DNA from: Gammaproteobacteria bacterium
Lineage (GTDB): Bacteria; Pseudomonadota; Gammaproteobacteria; Steroidobacterales; Foliamicaceae
NCBI GenBank assembly: GCA_009838035.1
Contig: VXSK01000028.1
Span: 176,511-240,510, forward strand
DNA length: 64,000 nucleotides
Reading direction: 5' to 3'
Shown: positions 9,365-17,761 of the stretch, piece by piece
Layout of the letters: each line of letters begins with the position of its first letter
Position numbering within the stretch: the first letter of the stretch is position 1
The notes under the pieces: model-generated
The model's input: the letters and a program-made list of their open reading frames with translations, nothing else
Databases searched by the model: none
What the model was told of the DNA's origin: nothing
Program-made: the position numbers and the translations under genes

Positions 9365-9663
9365 TCTACCTTTCCAATGGCCGCGGAATCTCAAGCTCCT
9401 TCTTTTCGAGGCTCACTTTGCTCATTTCCGACGTCCTGCAATCCAATTTGTAGAGCATATCTGCGCCATCTGAGAAAGCAGGTTGAAAAGTATGCGCGTT
9501 TCAATAGTTTTGCGTAGCTGAAACCTGGCTGTCGCGGGTGTGCCCACGGACGCAAAACAGCTCTGCCAAAAGGGCGGCTACTGCAGCGGGGCGGTTGTGC
9601 CGGGCAGGCGAGCATCGGGCTCCTCGACGCGTTGAACGAGCTCGTGGGCTTGTGACGGGCGCT
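9365..9663. other. Intergenic region with an inverted repeat and an esterase-tail remnant
   Basis: No complete gene is seen. Positions 9507-9515 (GTTTTGCGT) and 9550-9558 (ACGCAAAAC) form a perfect 9-bp inverted repeat with a 34-nt loop, a possible structured element. The right end holds a short carboxylesterase-like tail, listed separately. Confidence 0.5.
9623..9655 (+). pseudogene. Remnant of a carboxylesterase C-terminus
   Basis: The eleven codons at 9623-9655 read LDALNELVGL and stop, against LDALNEIAGM and stop at the end of the intact esterase (8621-8653). The nucleotide match ends at both sides. It looks like the leftover tail of a second, deleted esterase copy. Confidence 0.6.
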
Positions 9664-10914
9664 CTATAGATCGGCGCCTGCCTTGATAGGCGCCCGCCTC
9701 CGGCGCGGCATCCAGCCTCCGTCGGCCCATTTCATGGCGGCGAGAGCTCCCACGCCGAACACCACGTAGGCCGCGATCAGCGCGTAGAGCGTGCCATCGA
9801 AGATGTAGGCCACGAACGCTCCCAGCGGAACCGAAACCAGCGTGGAGAGCGAGGCGATCACCGCCGCGCCCACGCCGGCGATGTGCCCGAGGGGCTGCAT
9901 GGCCAGCGCCCCCAGATTGCCGAACAGCAGCCCGATGCACACGAATACGAACAGCAAATAGGCCATGAAAAGCCAGAACGGAAGCACTCCGTCGAAGACG
10001 AACGCCAGCCCCAGGCCCACGACCGAGGCGATCGTGGCCAGGGACATGGCCCCCCGCGACAGCTTGCGCATCCCGTACTGCATCACCAGGCGGCCGTTGA
10101 CGAACGTCGCGACCCCCACCGCCAGCGCCAGCACCCCGAAATAGAAGGGAAACAGCGCGCCGGTGCCGTAAACGTCCTGGAAGATCTGCTGCGATGTGCT
10201 CAGGTAGGCCAGAAACGGCGCGAACACGCAGCCGCTGGCCAGCGTGTATCCCAGCGCGATCCGGATCTTGACGACTTCCACCGCCGTCCTGCCGATCGCG
10301 CGCGGGGAGAGCGGCCGCCGGCGCTCCGAGGGCAGCGTTTCGGGCTGGCGAATCGCGAACCAGAGAAAGCCGACCGCGGCGACGGCAAAGAACACGGCGA
10401 ATATCGCGCGCCAGCCGCTGAGATACTGGATCCACTGGCCCAGCGCCGGGGCGATTGTGGGAACGATGATGAATACGCCCATCGTGAACGACATCAGGCG
10501 CGCCATCTGACGGCCCGCGTACTGGTCGCGCACCAGCGCCATGACCACCACCCGCGGCGCCGAAACGCCAATGCCCTGCAGCACGCGCCCCGCGATCATC
10601 ATTTCGAAGCTGCGCGCGAAAATGCTCATCAGGCACCCGGCCATGAACAGCACGAGTCCGGCATGGATGGCCGGCTTGCGCCCGATGCGGTCGGAAAGCG
10701 GGCCGAAAACGATCTGGCCCATGCTCATCCCCAGAAACACCGCCGTAATGACGAACTGCACGTCGTTGCGCTGCGCCACCCCGAGGTCCTCGCCGATCGC
10801 CGGCAGCGCCGGCAGCATCGCGTCGATCGCCAGCGCCACCAGCGAAATCAGCAACGCGATCAGCGGCACGAATTCGCCCGTACGCAGGGCAGGGGTGGCG
10901 GCAGGCTGGCTCAT
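9664..10914 (-). CDS. MFS transporter, Bcr/CflA drug-resistance type
   Basis: A 416-residue inner-membrane carrier with 12 expected helices. The MFS loop 2-3 signature is GPLSDRIGRKPAIHAG, and motif C-like sequence lies near RVLQGIGVSAPRVVVMALVRDQY, as in Bcr/CflA antiporters. It is closely related to the carrier at 27835-29067; both begin with TPALRTGEFVPLIALL. It probably exports small molecules by proton exchange. Its upstream region runs into the glycosylase gene on the other strand. Confidence 0.9.
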   Translation of the reverse strand: MSQPAATPALRTGEFVPLIALLISLVALAIDAMLPALPAIGEDLGVAQRNDVQFVITAVFLGMSMGQIVFGPLSDRIGRKPAIHAGLVLFMAGCLMSIFARSFEMMIAGRVLQGIGVSAPRVVVMALVRDQYAGRQMARLMSFTMGVFIIVPTIAPALGQWIQYLSGWRAIFAVFFAVAAVGFLWFAIRQPETLPSERRRPLSPRAIGRTAVEVVKIRIALGYTLASGCVFAPFLAYLSTSQQIFQDVYGTGALFPFYFGVLALAVGVATFVNGRLVMQYGMRKLSRGAMSLATIASVVGLGLAFVFDGVLPFWLFMAYLLFVFVCIGLLFGNLGALAMQPLGHIAGVGAAVIASLSTLVSVPLGAFVAYIFDGTLYALIAAYVVFGVGALAAMKWADGGWMPRRRRAPIKAGADL

Positions 10915-11048
10915 TCTTCCTCTTGGGGTTTCGGCGCCGTGCGCGTCAAGAGGACGCCGGCGCAGATCGGACGGAAAAGACCCGTCAAATTGTACGCTCC
11001 CCCGGAAAGAGGGCGTCCCGCCCTCAAGAAAGGGCAGAATGCCGGCTC

Positions 11049-11684
11049 ATGAACGAGCCCGGCGATCAGATCGTCCCGCACTGGAACGAGGCGCGTACCG
11101 CGTTGCTTCGCGCCGACCCGGTGCTTGCAAGGCTGATCCGCGCCGCCGGCGCGTCGATCCTGCAGCCGCGCAACGACGCGTTCTATTCGCTGTCGCGCTC
11201 CATCGTCGCGCAGCAGATTTCCGTTCATGCCGCCGAAGCCGTCTGGCAGCGACTGCTCGGAGCAATTGGCGATTTGACGCCTGGCGCGGTTTGCAATCAA
11301 ACGGAAGATGCAATGCGCGCGTGCGGCCTGTCGCGGCGCAAGGCGTCCTATCTCGTGAACCTGGCGGAGCATTTCAGGGATCGCGCACTGGGCGGTAATC
11401 CATGGCATCGCATGGACGACGAGCAGGTCATCGAAACGCTGGTCGAGATCAAGGGCATCGGCCGCTGGACCGCGGAAATGTTCCTGATCTTTCACCTGCT
11501 GAGGCCGGACGTGCTGCCCGTCACCGACATCGGCATCCAGAAGGCGGTCGCGCGCCACTACAACGGCGGGGAGCGTCTGGCGCCCGAGGAACTGATCGCC
11601 ATCGCGGAGCCCTGGCGCCCCTGGCGGTCCGTGGCCTCCTGGTACCTGTGGCGCAGCCTCGACGCGATCCCCGTCGAATACTAA
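11049..11684 (+). CDS. DNA-3-methyladenine glycosylase (HhH-GPD, AlkA-like)
   Basis: A 211-residue base-excision repair glycosylase. The helix-hairpin-helix is at VEIKGIGRWTAEM and the catalytic Asp lies in the conserved TDIGIQKA. Early helices carry SRSIVAQQIS, typical of the family. It would remove alkylated purines such as 3-methyladenine from DNA. The protein lacks the extra N-terminal domain of E. coli AlkA. The ATG at 11049 was chosen over the longer frame because the extra N-terminal residues are unlike the family and overlap the divergent MFS promoter region. Confidence 0.92.
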   Translation: MNEPGDQIVPHWNEARTALLRADPVLARLIRAAGASILQPRNDAFYSLSRSIVAQQISVHAAEAVWQRLLGAIGDLTPGAVCNQTEDAMRACGLSRRKASYLVNLAEHFRDRALGGNPWHRMDDEQVIETLVEIKGIGRWTAEMFLIFHLLRPDVLPVTDIGIQKAVARHYNGGERLAPEELIAIAEPWRPWRSVASWYLWRSLDAIPVEY

Positions 11685-11690
11685 CGAAGT

Positions 11691-11706
11691 TATAATGATC
11701 ATTATA
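11691..11706. promoter_or_regulatory. Perfect 16-bp palindrome, likely operator of the AbrB-Doc pair
   Basis: TATAATGATCATTATA is perfectly self-complementary. It lies 15 nt before the antitoxin ATG and directly before its AAGGAGG ribosome site. Toxin-antitoxin operons are commonly autorepressed through such palindromes. Confidence 0.6.
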
Positions 11707-11721
11707 TAGAAGGAGGAAAAT

Positions 11722-11949
11722 ATGCCTGCTTTCAAGATCACAACCGTTGGTGCGTCGTCCGGCATAATTCTCACGAAGGAAGCCATGGCGCGCTTGCGCG
11801 TAAAGAAAGGCGACCGGCTGTATCTGACGGAAGCCCCGGGCGATGCGTTTCGCCTGACTCCCTACGACCCCGAGTTTGCGCGCCAGATGGAATTGGTCGA
11901 GCAGATCATGCATGAAGACCGCGAGGTGCTGCGGGCGCTGGCAAAGTGA
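11722..11949 (+). CDS. AbrB/MazE-like antitoxin
   Basis: A 75-residue protein with a SpoVT-AbrB swapped-hairpin DNA-binding domain at residues 4-46 (GASSGIILTKEAMARLRVKKGD). The C-terminal tail probably wraps the toxin. A strong AAGGAGG precedes the ATG. Its stop overlaps the GTG start of the Doc-family toxin by 3 nt. It likely represses its own operon through the palindrome at 11691. Confidence 0.88.
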   Translation: MPAFKITTVGASSGIILTKEAMARLRVKKGDRLYLTEAPGDAFRLTPYDPEFARQMELVEQIMHEDREVLRALAK

Positions 11950-12344
11950 GCGGCGCCGACTCCGCGTCGTGGCGCTGGGTAGAGGCCGGCGTTGTGCATG
12001 CCATACACGACCGTCAGCTCGCCGAGCACGGGGGAAAGGACGGCGTTCGGGATGCCGGTGCAATCGAATCGGCGCTGGCGCGGCCGATCAACAAGGCGGC
12101 ATACCAGGATGTCGACGCCGCGGGGTTGGCGGCGGCTTATGCGTACGGCCTGTCAAGGAACCACGGTTTCTCCGACGGCAACAAGCGCACGGCATGGGTC
12201 ACGGCGCGCGTCTTCCTGGCCGATAACGGCGCAAAAATTTCCTTCGACCGCCTTGATGCGATACAAACCATGGAGGGCGTTGCGGCAGGCGAAATCAGCG
12301 AAAAAGAACTTGCCGAATGGTTCCGCTCGCGGCTTGTGTCGTGA
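11946..12344 (+). CDS. doc: Doc/Fic-family toxin
   Basis: A 132-residue death-on-curing protein. The Fic core reads HGFSDGNKRTAW at about residues 72-83. It has the Doc form of the motif, which in phage P1 Doc phosphorylates EF-Tu rather than AMPylating. The early part (AIHDRQLAEHGGKDGVRDAG) is typical of Doc. It starts with GTG within the antitoxin stop. The antitoxin is AbrB-like rather than Phd, a known alternative pairing. Confidence 0.9.
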   Translation: MSGADSASWRWVEAGVVHAIHDRQLAEHGGKDGVRDAGAIESALARPINKAAYQDVDAAGLAAAYAYGLSRNHGFSDGNKRTAWVTARVFLADNGAKISFDRLDAIQTMEGVAAGEISEKELAEWFRSRLVS

Positions 12345-12403
12345 TTTCCCCAACTAAGAGCAGGGCGTATCATCCAAGCAAGACCCACTCCATGGGAGGG
12401 ACC

Positions 12404-13783
12404 ATGAAGGTAAACCGACGCGCGGCGCTGGGCGGACTCGCCGCCTCGGCGCTGGCCGCGCCCGCCCTTGCAAGGGCGGCGGACAGGCCGAAGCGCCACA
12501 TCCCGCCGAAGCCGGAGATCGAGGGCGGGGCGCTCATCAACAAGGACCGCGCCTATGCGGTGATGGAGGAATACGGGCTTGCCGGGCTTATCGCGCTGGA
12601 CCCGATCAACGTTTATTACATGACCAACGTCAGGACCATCGGCGTGCGCTTCATCACCGAGTATCCCGGCTTCGCGACGATGTCGCCGGACCCGGACATG
12701 CCGATCTACCTGGTCTCCGGGTCGTCCGCCGCCTGGGACATCGCCAATCGGGACCGCGAGACCGCCGAGCTCATGCCCTACGGGTACGGCGGATGGAACG
12801 CGGCGGCATTCAACACCGATGGAATGCCTGAAGAACCCACGGGCGGGGTGACCCGTCACTATCACTTTCGCGACGACGTCGAGCTCACGCCTCGCGAGCA
12901 GCGCTGGAAGGCGGCCTCGGACAGCTTCCGCGACGACATCGCCGCCAGCGCCGCCTGGGGCCTGGCCCGCGCGCTGAAGGCACAGGGCATCACCAAAGGC
13001 CGCGTGGCCGTGGACGACATGCGTATCGCCCGGTTCCTGGCGCAGACGGACCTGCCGGACGTGGAATGCGTCGATGGCTACGGCGTGATCCAGCTGATCC
13101 GCATGGTCAAGACGCCGCAGGAACTGGCCTATCAGAAGCTCGGAAGCTGGAACAACGGCGAGGCCTGCATGGCCACGATCAATGCGCTGGAACCCGGCAT
13201 GCGCCATTCCGACGTCGAGCAGATCTTTCTTGCGGAGTGCGCGATCCGGGGCAACCGCGTCAACAACGTCATCGCCGGCATGCCCGGCGGCAACTTCCCC
13301 GACGACGGCGTGCTGGTGGCCGGCAAGCCGTACCTGATCGACTGCGTGAGCAACTACAAGGGTTACATGGGCGACATCGCGCGCACCTTCTTCTTCGGAG
13401 ATCCGCCGAAGGAAGTGGAGATGCGCCGCCGCGCCAACCAGCTCGCCCGCGAAGCGGTGTTCGACGCGATCAGGCCGGGCGTCAAGTATTCCACCTTGCG
13501 TCAAATCGGCCTCGACACGATGATCAAGGCCGGCATGCCGGCGCACGCCGTGTTCGTCACGCCGCACTCCGTAGGCCTGCAGCATGACGACAATCCCATG
13601 CGCATGCCCAACTTCGGCGTTGACGCCTTCGATCACATGCTGGAAGAAAACATGACGCTCACCGTGGACCTGCCGTACCTCGAAGTCGGCTGGGGCTCAG
13701 GCCACAACGAGGACCTCTTCCGGGTAACGAAGAGCGGTTACGAGCCGTACAACACCGAACGGGACCCGTTTCTGGTTCTGTAA
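12404..13783 (+). CDS. Tat-exported M24 (creatinase/prolidase-like) protein, copy 1
   Basis: A 459-residue protein with a Tat-type signal (NRRAALGGLAASALAAP). An N-terminal creatinase-like domain is followed by a pita-bread M24 domain. Metal-ligand positions are visible: the two Asp of LIDCVSNYKGYMGD spaced 11 apart, His in PHSVGL, and Glu in HNEDLF. The other Glu ligand of aminopeptidase P is replaced by Asp (TLTVDLPYL). It could be a peptidase or a C-N hydrolase. GGGAGGG precedes the ATG. It has a paralogue at 29154 and is convergent with an amine oxidase. Confidence 0.88.
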   Translation: MKVNRRAALGGLAASALAAPALARAADRPKRHIPPKPEIEGGALINKDRAYAVMEEYGLAGLIALDPINVYYMTNVRTIGVRFITEYPGFATMSPDPDMPIYLVSGSSAAWDIANRDRETAELMPYGYGGWNAAAFNTDGMPEEPTGGVTRHYHFRDDVELTPREQRWKAASDSFRDDIAASAAWGLARALKAQGITKGRVAVDDMRIARFLAQTDLPDVECVDGYGVIQLIRMVKTPQELAYQKLGSWNNGEACMATINALEPGMRHSDVEQIFLAECAIRGNRVNNVIAGMPGGNFPDDGVLVAGKPYLIDCVSNYKGYMGDIARTFFFGDPPKEVEMRRRANQLAREAVFDAIRPGVKYSTLRQIGLDTMIKAGMPAHAVFVTPHSVGLQHDDNPMRMPNFGVDAFDHMLEENMTLTVDLPYLEVGWGSGHNEDLFRVTKSGYEPYNTERDPFLVL

Positions 13784-13822
13784 CCGGTTGGCCGGCCGTT
13801 GGCCGGCGCACCGCGCAGCGCT

Positions 13823-15283
13823 CTACAGCAGGTCCCAGACCTCGAAGGCGACCCGTTCGCCGGACTCCATCGCGCCCTCCATGCCGCGATTGGCGGTGGC
13901 GGTGTGTTCGCCGCAGAAATGTATGCGCCCGGCCGGCTCGATCAGAGCGGGCAGGCACTCGATCACCTGCCCGGGCGCCCAGATGGCCCAGTCGCCGCCC
14001 GCGAACGGGTCGGTCTGCCAGGACTTGGCGCCCGCCAGTTCGAGCTTGCCCTTTGCTGCAGGCCGCAACTGTTCGTAGGCCGACAGCACCTGGGCCATCC
14101 CGCCCTCGTGCCCCAGCGTGTCCAGGCGGTCCGCCAGGTGCCCGCGCGCCCAGGCCATCAGGCAGGTCACGGAATTCGAGTCCTCGCCTTCCCGCAGCGC
14201 GCGGATTTCGCCTGCGTCCGTGTCGGTCCACATCGCGGGATTGAGTCCGTCCTCCTCCCAGAACGGGCTCGTCGGCACCATGATGACCTTGGTGATCTTC
14301 TGCACCTGCACGGTCTGAATCGCCTTGACCTTGGCCGGCGGCAGCAGCGGGTCGAACTTCACCCAGCGCATTGTGGGAATGGGCAGCGAGCAGATAACGC
14401 GGGCCGCCCGGTAGACGCTACCGTCGTGGCAATGCACTTCCACGTCCGACTCGTTGTTGCGAATGCCGATGACCCGCTTGCCGTAGTGCACCTCGCCGTT
14501 GAGCGCATTCGCCATCGCGTCGGTGAAGCGCTGGTTGCCGCCGTGGACCTTGTAGGCGACGCGCGCCACGTCGCTTTGCAGCTTGAACCAGGCCTGGACG
14601 AAGTACCACATGAGCATGGATACGTCGTGGGCCGATGTTCCGTATTGCACGTTGGTGTTGTAGTTCAGCTCGATGGCCGCGTCGCTCCAGCCAAGCTCCT
14701 TGAAGAACTCGTAGGCCGAGCCGTCGTATTGCGCGCTTTCCGGCTCCATCCAGTCGGCGAACGACGCCAGCGGATTGTGTTGGGCGATCACGCTCTGGAA
14801 ATAACCGCGCCCGGGAAAGCGGTCGCGGGCCCCGGCGGGCATGTCGTTGAGCGGATGCGTCGGCCATTCGTCGCGGGGAATGACCTGCCCGCCGAGCGCC
14901 AGTTCCACCCGGGCCGGGTCGCGATGGGCTTCCGGCGACATGTCCCTGCGCGCGTGATGGTCGATCAGCGGAATGTCGAGGCGATTGGCGGTGTCCTGCA
15001 TCCGGGCATAGGCCCCGAGAATGGAATCGCCGCCCCATTCCGGGTTGCCGGCCACGTTGGGCTCGCTGAGCAAGCGCCCGCCGGGACGCTCGCGCCCTTC
15101 CAGGCAGATCGCCCGAACGCCCAGTTCTTCGAGCAGCAGCATGGCGTTGAGCCCGGAAAGGCCCGCGCCGATGACGATCACGTCCGGATGCGACGCGGCG
15201 CCGGCGGTGCGGACGACGCCCGCGCTAAGGCTGGCCGCCACGCCCGCCTTCACGAAATCCCGCCGGTTGATTGCTGTGACCAT
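13823..15283 (-). CDS. Tat-exported flavin amine oxidase/dehydrogenase, copy 1
   Basis: A 486-residue FAD protein of the monoamine oxidase family. A Tat signal (NRRDFVKAGVAASLSAG) is followed by the dinucleotide-binding motif VIGAGLSGLNAML and the ERPGGRL motif. The C-terminal FAD motif is FCGEHTATANRGMEGAMESG. It would oxidise an amine in the periplasm. AGGAGG precedes the ATG at 15283. It is the last gene of a minus-strand set with an alpha/beta hydrolase, an MBL-fold hydrolase and a cupin. It is a close paralogue of 26398-27840 (shared SILG-YAR, GTSAHD, HGGNQR-type segments). Confidence 0.9.
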   Translation of the reverse strand: MVTAINRRDFVKAGVAASLSAGVVRTAGAASHPDVIVIGAGLSGLNAMLLLEELGVRAICLEGRERPGGRLLSEPNVAGNPEWGGDSILGAYARMQDTANRLDIPLIDHHARRDMSPEAHRDPARVELALGGQVIPRDEWPTHPLNDMPAGARDRFPGRGYFQSVIAQHNPLASFADWMEPESAQYDGSAYEFFKELGWSDAAIELNYNTNVQYGTSAHDVSMLMWYFVQAWFKLQSDVARVAYKVHGGNQRFTDAMANALNGEVHYGKRVIGIRNNESDVEVHCHDGSVYRAARVICSLPIPTMRWVKFDPLLPPAKVKAIQTVQVQKITKVIMVPTSPFWEEDGLNPAMWTDTDAGEIRALREGEDSNSVTCLMAWARGHLADRLDTLGHEGGMAQVLSAYEQLRPAAKGKLELAGAKSWQTDPFAGGDWAIWAPGQVIECLPALIEPAGRIHFCGEHTATANRGMEGAMESGERVAFEVWDLL

Positions 15284-15309
15284 TGCGCCTCCGCCTCCTG
15301 ACGTCCGGG

Positions 15310-16197
15310 TCATGTTATATCCGCGAGCACCGCGGTCAGCAGGGCGTTGAAGGTCTCCGGGTCCTCCATCATGAGGAAGTGCCCGACGTCCGACATTTCG
15401 AGAAACAGGAATTGTTCCGCATTCGCTTCAAGATGCGCGATATCGGTCGGCAGGAAGTCCGAGTTGATCAGCACAAACGGCACGTCAAGCGACGCGACCG
15501 CCGGCGTGGCGTCGTAGTTGCCGCTGGCCTGCCGTGCGCCGACCGCCGCCGCGACGGGCGCCGCCGCCATGTCCGCTTTCACCCATTCCTTGATGGCCGG
15601 GTCGCTCTGCTCGACGAAAGTGCGATCCACGAAAGTCGAGATGAAGCCCGCCTGGTCTTGGGCGAGCTGTTCGAACACTTCTTCCTGCCGTTCCCGGGGC
15701 GTTTCGCGGCCGCCGCCGTGAAAGGTGTCCACGCCCACGACGCCGATCACGCGGTCGCCGAGCTGCCCGGCGGCTTCCACGATGACCTTGCCGCCCATGG
15801 AGTGGCCGACCAGCACGATATTGTTGAGGTCGAGCGCCGTCACGACTGCGGAAACGTCCTCGCCGAAGGCCTGCATGGTCCATTCAGCGCGGTCCAGACC
15901 CGAGTCGCCGTGACCGGCCAGGTCGATGTTCACGACGCGATGCGATTGGGCGAAGTGCTCGATCTGCCCGGACCAGTAGCTGCGGTCGCAGCTCCAGCCG
16001 TGCACGAACACCAGCACGGGATCGCCTGCACCCAGGTCGTCGTAATGGATGCGCACGCCATCCGACGAGAGCACGGTTTGCGCGCTTGTGTCGCCGTTCG
16101 CTTCGACCGCCGGCGCCTGCGTCTCGACGGGCGCGCCGCCCGGCGCGCAAGCCGCGAGCAGCCAGACGGCAAGCAGCAGTACGGCGCGCTGGTTCAT
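15310..16197 (-). CDS. Alpha/beta hydrolase lipoprotein
   Basis: A 295-residue hydrolase. The signal peptide ends in a lipobox (LLAAC). Family motifs are FVHGWSCDRSYW (oxyanion side), the nucleophile elbow GHSMGG, and the C-terminal catalytic His in DVGHFLMMEDP. It would hydrolyse an ester or similar bond at the cell envelope. Its ATG overlaps the stop of the MBL-fold gene (ATGA at 16194-16197) and it lies 26 nt before the amine oxidase ATG, so it is part of the same operon. Confidence 0.9.
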   Translation of the reverse strand: MNQRAVLLLAVWLLAACAPGGAPVETQAPAVEANGDTSAQTVLSSDGVRIHYDDLGAGDPVLVFVHGWSCDRSYWSGQIEHFAQSHRVVNIDLAGHGDSGLDRAEWTMQAFGEDVSAVVTALDLNNIVLVGHSMGGKVIVEAAGQLGDRVIGVVGVDTFHGGGRETPRERQEEVFEQLAQDQAGFISTFVDRTFVEQSDPAIKEWVKADMAAAPVAAAVGARQASGNYDATPAVASLDVPFVLINSDFLPTDIAHLEANAEQFLFLEMSDVGHFLMMEDPETFNALLTAVLADIT

Positions 16198-17084
16198 GAC
16201 CACCATGCCATGCGGAATCCGGAGGCGGTGCTGCGGACCCTGCCCGCCGTGGGCGTCGGGAAATGCGCCGGCAGCAGCCAGGCGCCGTCTTCGGCCACGG
16301 TGGCCAGCGTCTTCACACGGGTTTCCGCGGACATTGCCGGGTCCCAGCAGAAGCAGCTCGACCACTCCGGCCGCTCGACCTGGACCGGATGATGGATCAC
16401 GTCGCCCGTCAGGTAGGCGCGCTCGCCGCGGTCTTCGAGCCGGACGATCACGTTGCCCGGCGTATGGCCCGGCGCCCCGATCAGGTCGATCCCGTCGGCG
16501 ACTTCGTGGTCCGTCCCCACGACCACCGCCTGCCCGGCATCGAAGACCGGCGCGACGCTGTCGGCCCACGATCCGTGGTTGACTTCGTCGGCGGGGCTGT
16601 TCCTGAGGACCTCCTGCCAATGCTCCACTTCCGTTTTCGCGAACAGGTAGCGCGCATTGGGAAAAGTGGGCACCCATTGGCCGTTCTCGAGCCGCGTGTT
16701 CCAGCCGACATGATCGACGTGCAGGTGCGTGCACATCACGACATCGATGTCTTCCGGCGCTACGTCCGCGGCGGCCAGGTCCTGCAGAAAGGGGCCGCGG
16801 CGCTGGTGAAAGTTGGCGTGGCGCGGCCGCGGCTTGTCGTTTCCGATGCAACAGTCAATCAGGATCGTCAGGCCCGGCGTGCGCAGCACGATGCTGTGAT
16901 AGGAAAGGATGAGGAAATCGCGGCCCCGGTCGTAGAGGCGCGGGTCGTTCGCCGCGTCAGTGGCCCGCAACTCCTTGCGGGTTGCGCTCGGGAAAAGTGC
17001 TTGCGCCCCGTGCAGCGCTCCCTGCATCTCGACGATGCGCTGCGCCCGGAACGGGCCGGGAAGCGGGAATACGTTTTCCGACAA
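16194..17084 (-). CDS. MBL-fold metallohydrolase
   Basis: About 296 residues with the metallo-beta-lactamase fold. Zinc ligands are seen in THLHVDHVG (HxHxDH), GAPGHTPGN (His), LTGDVIHHP (Asp) and PAHF (His). Family members cleave lactones, thioesters or similar bonds. No signal peptide is evident. The start is uncertain: TTG at 17084 is used, just past the cupin stop, because the segment FPLPGPFRAQRIVEMQG looks native. An ATG at 17147 would overlap the cupin gene, and an ATG at 17027 would cut into the fold. Confidence 0.82.
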   Translation of the reverse strand: MSENVFPLPGPFRAQRIVEMQGALHGAQALFPSATRKELRATDAANDPRLYDRGRDFLILSYHSIVLRTPGLTILIDCCIGNDKPRPRHANFHQRRGPFLQDLAAADVAPEDIDVVMCTHLHVDHVGWNTRLENGQWVPTFPNARYLFAKTEVEHWQEVLRNSPADEVNHGSWADSVAPVFDAGQAVVVGTDHEVADGIDLIGAPGHTPGNVIVRLEDRGERAYLTGDVIHHPVQVERPEWSSCFCWDPAMSAETRVKTLATVAEDGAWLLPAHFPTPTAGRVRSTASGFRMAWWS

Positions 17085-17091
17085 GCGGCGC

Positions 17092-17718
17092 TCAGCCCAG
17101 GCGATACGGAATCTGCTGAGGCCCGTAGTACTGCTCCACCGAGCCATCCTTCTGGTAGAAGATGTTCTGCACGAAGGTGCCGCTCTTCTGGCTGCGCACG
17201 ATCACGGCGGTCGTCCGCGCCTGGTCGTCGTTGTATTCCGCGTGAATCTCCCAGGGGCCGATGCAGTCCACATGGCCCTTGCCCACCCGGACGGTCTCGG
17301 TGGCTTCGACCTCGGCGCGGCTGGGCAGATCGCCCGGCTTGCCGCCGTCGGTCCGGCGGAAACGCAGCACCGACTCGGCGCCGTCGAGCACGCCGTACAG
17401 CGTCCAGGAAAGACCGTGATCGTGCACCGTGGTCTTCGCCGCGGGTTTCTTGATCAGCCCGTTGATAACGAAACCGTAGTCCGGGTCCTCATAGAACAGC
17501 AGATTGGCGTGCTTGCCCTCCAGCCCCAGCTTCGCCGGACTCGTCGGCCAGCCCTCGGCGTGAGCCTTCAGCTCGGGGTCCGCCAGCAATTCCTTCAGCA
17601 GGTCGGCGGCCTTGCTCCAGCGCACCGCCTCGTCCGGCTCGTTCTCGTGCAGGTCCCGTAGCCCCGCGATAAAACCCGCCACGGAGGGCAATAGATGTCG
17701 TTGTTCGGGGATGGGCAT
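17092..17718 (-). CDS. Cysteine dioxygenase-like cupin protein
   Basis: A 208-residue cupin. The metal-binding motif TVHDHGLSWTLYGVLDGAE holds the HxH pair, and a later IGPWEIHAE provides the third His. The layout matches RmlC-like, cysteine-dioxygenase-type proteins, which bind iron and oxidise small substrates. It heads the minus-strand set cupin, MBL-fold hydrolase, hydrolase lipoprotein and amine oxidase, with very short spacing. It is divergent from an MFS gene 43 nt away. The substrate is unknown. Confidence 0.8.
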   Translation of the reverse strand: MPIPEQRHLLPSVAGFIAGLRDLHENEPDEAVRWSKAADLLKELLADPELKAHAEGWPTSPAKLGLEGKHANLLFYEDPDYGFVINGLIKKPAAKTTVHDHGLSWTLYGVLDGAESVLRFRRTDGGKPGDLPSRAEVEATETVRVGKGHVDCIGPWEIHAEYNDDQARTTAVIVRSQKSGTFVQNIFYQKDGSVEQYYGPQQIPYRLG

Positions 17719-17761
17719 AGCGGCGGATCAATCTACCACAAGGGTCTAACATTAGCGCGCT

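Noticed and set aside
9507..9558. Integron attC site
   Set aside because: The 9-bp inverted repeat lacks the RYYYAAC/GTTRRRY core arrangement and there is no integrase or cassette array.
15310..16851. A 513-residue minus-strand frame
   Set aside because: The N-terminal part is the shadow of the MBL-fold gene; the hydrolase starts at 16197.
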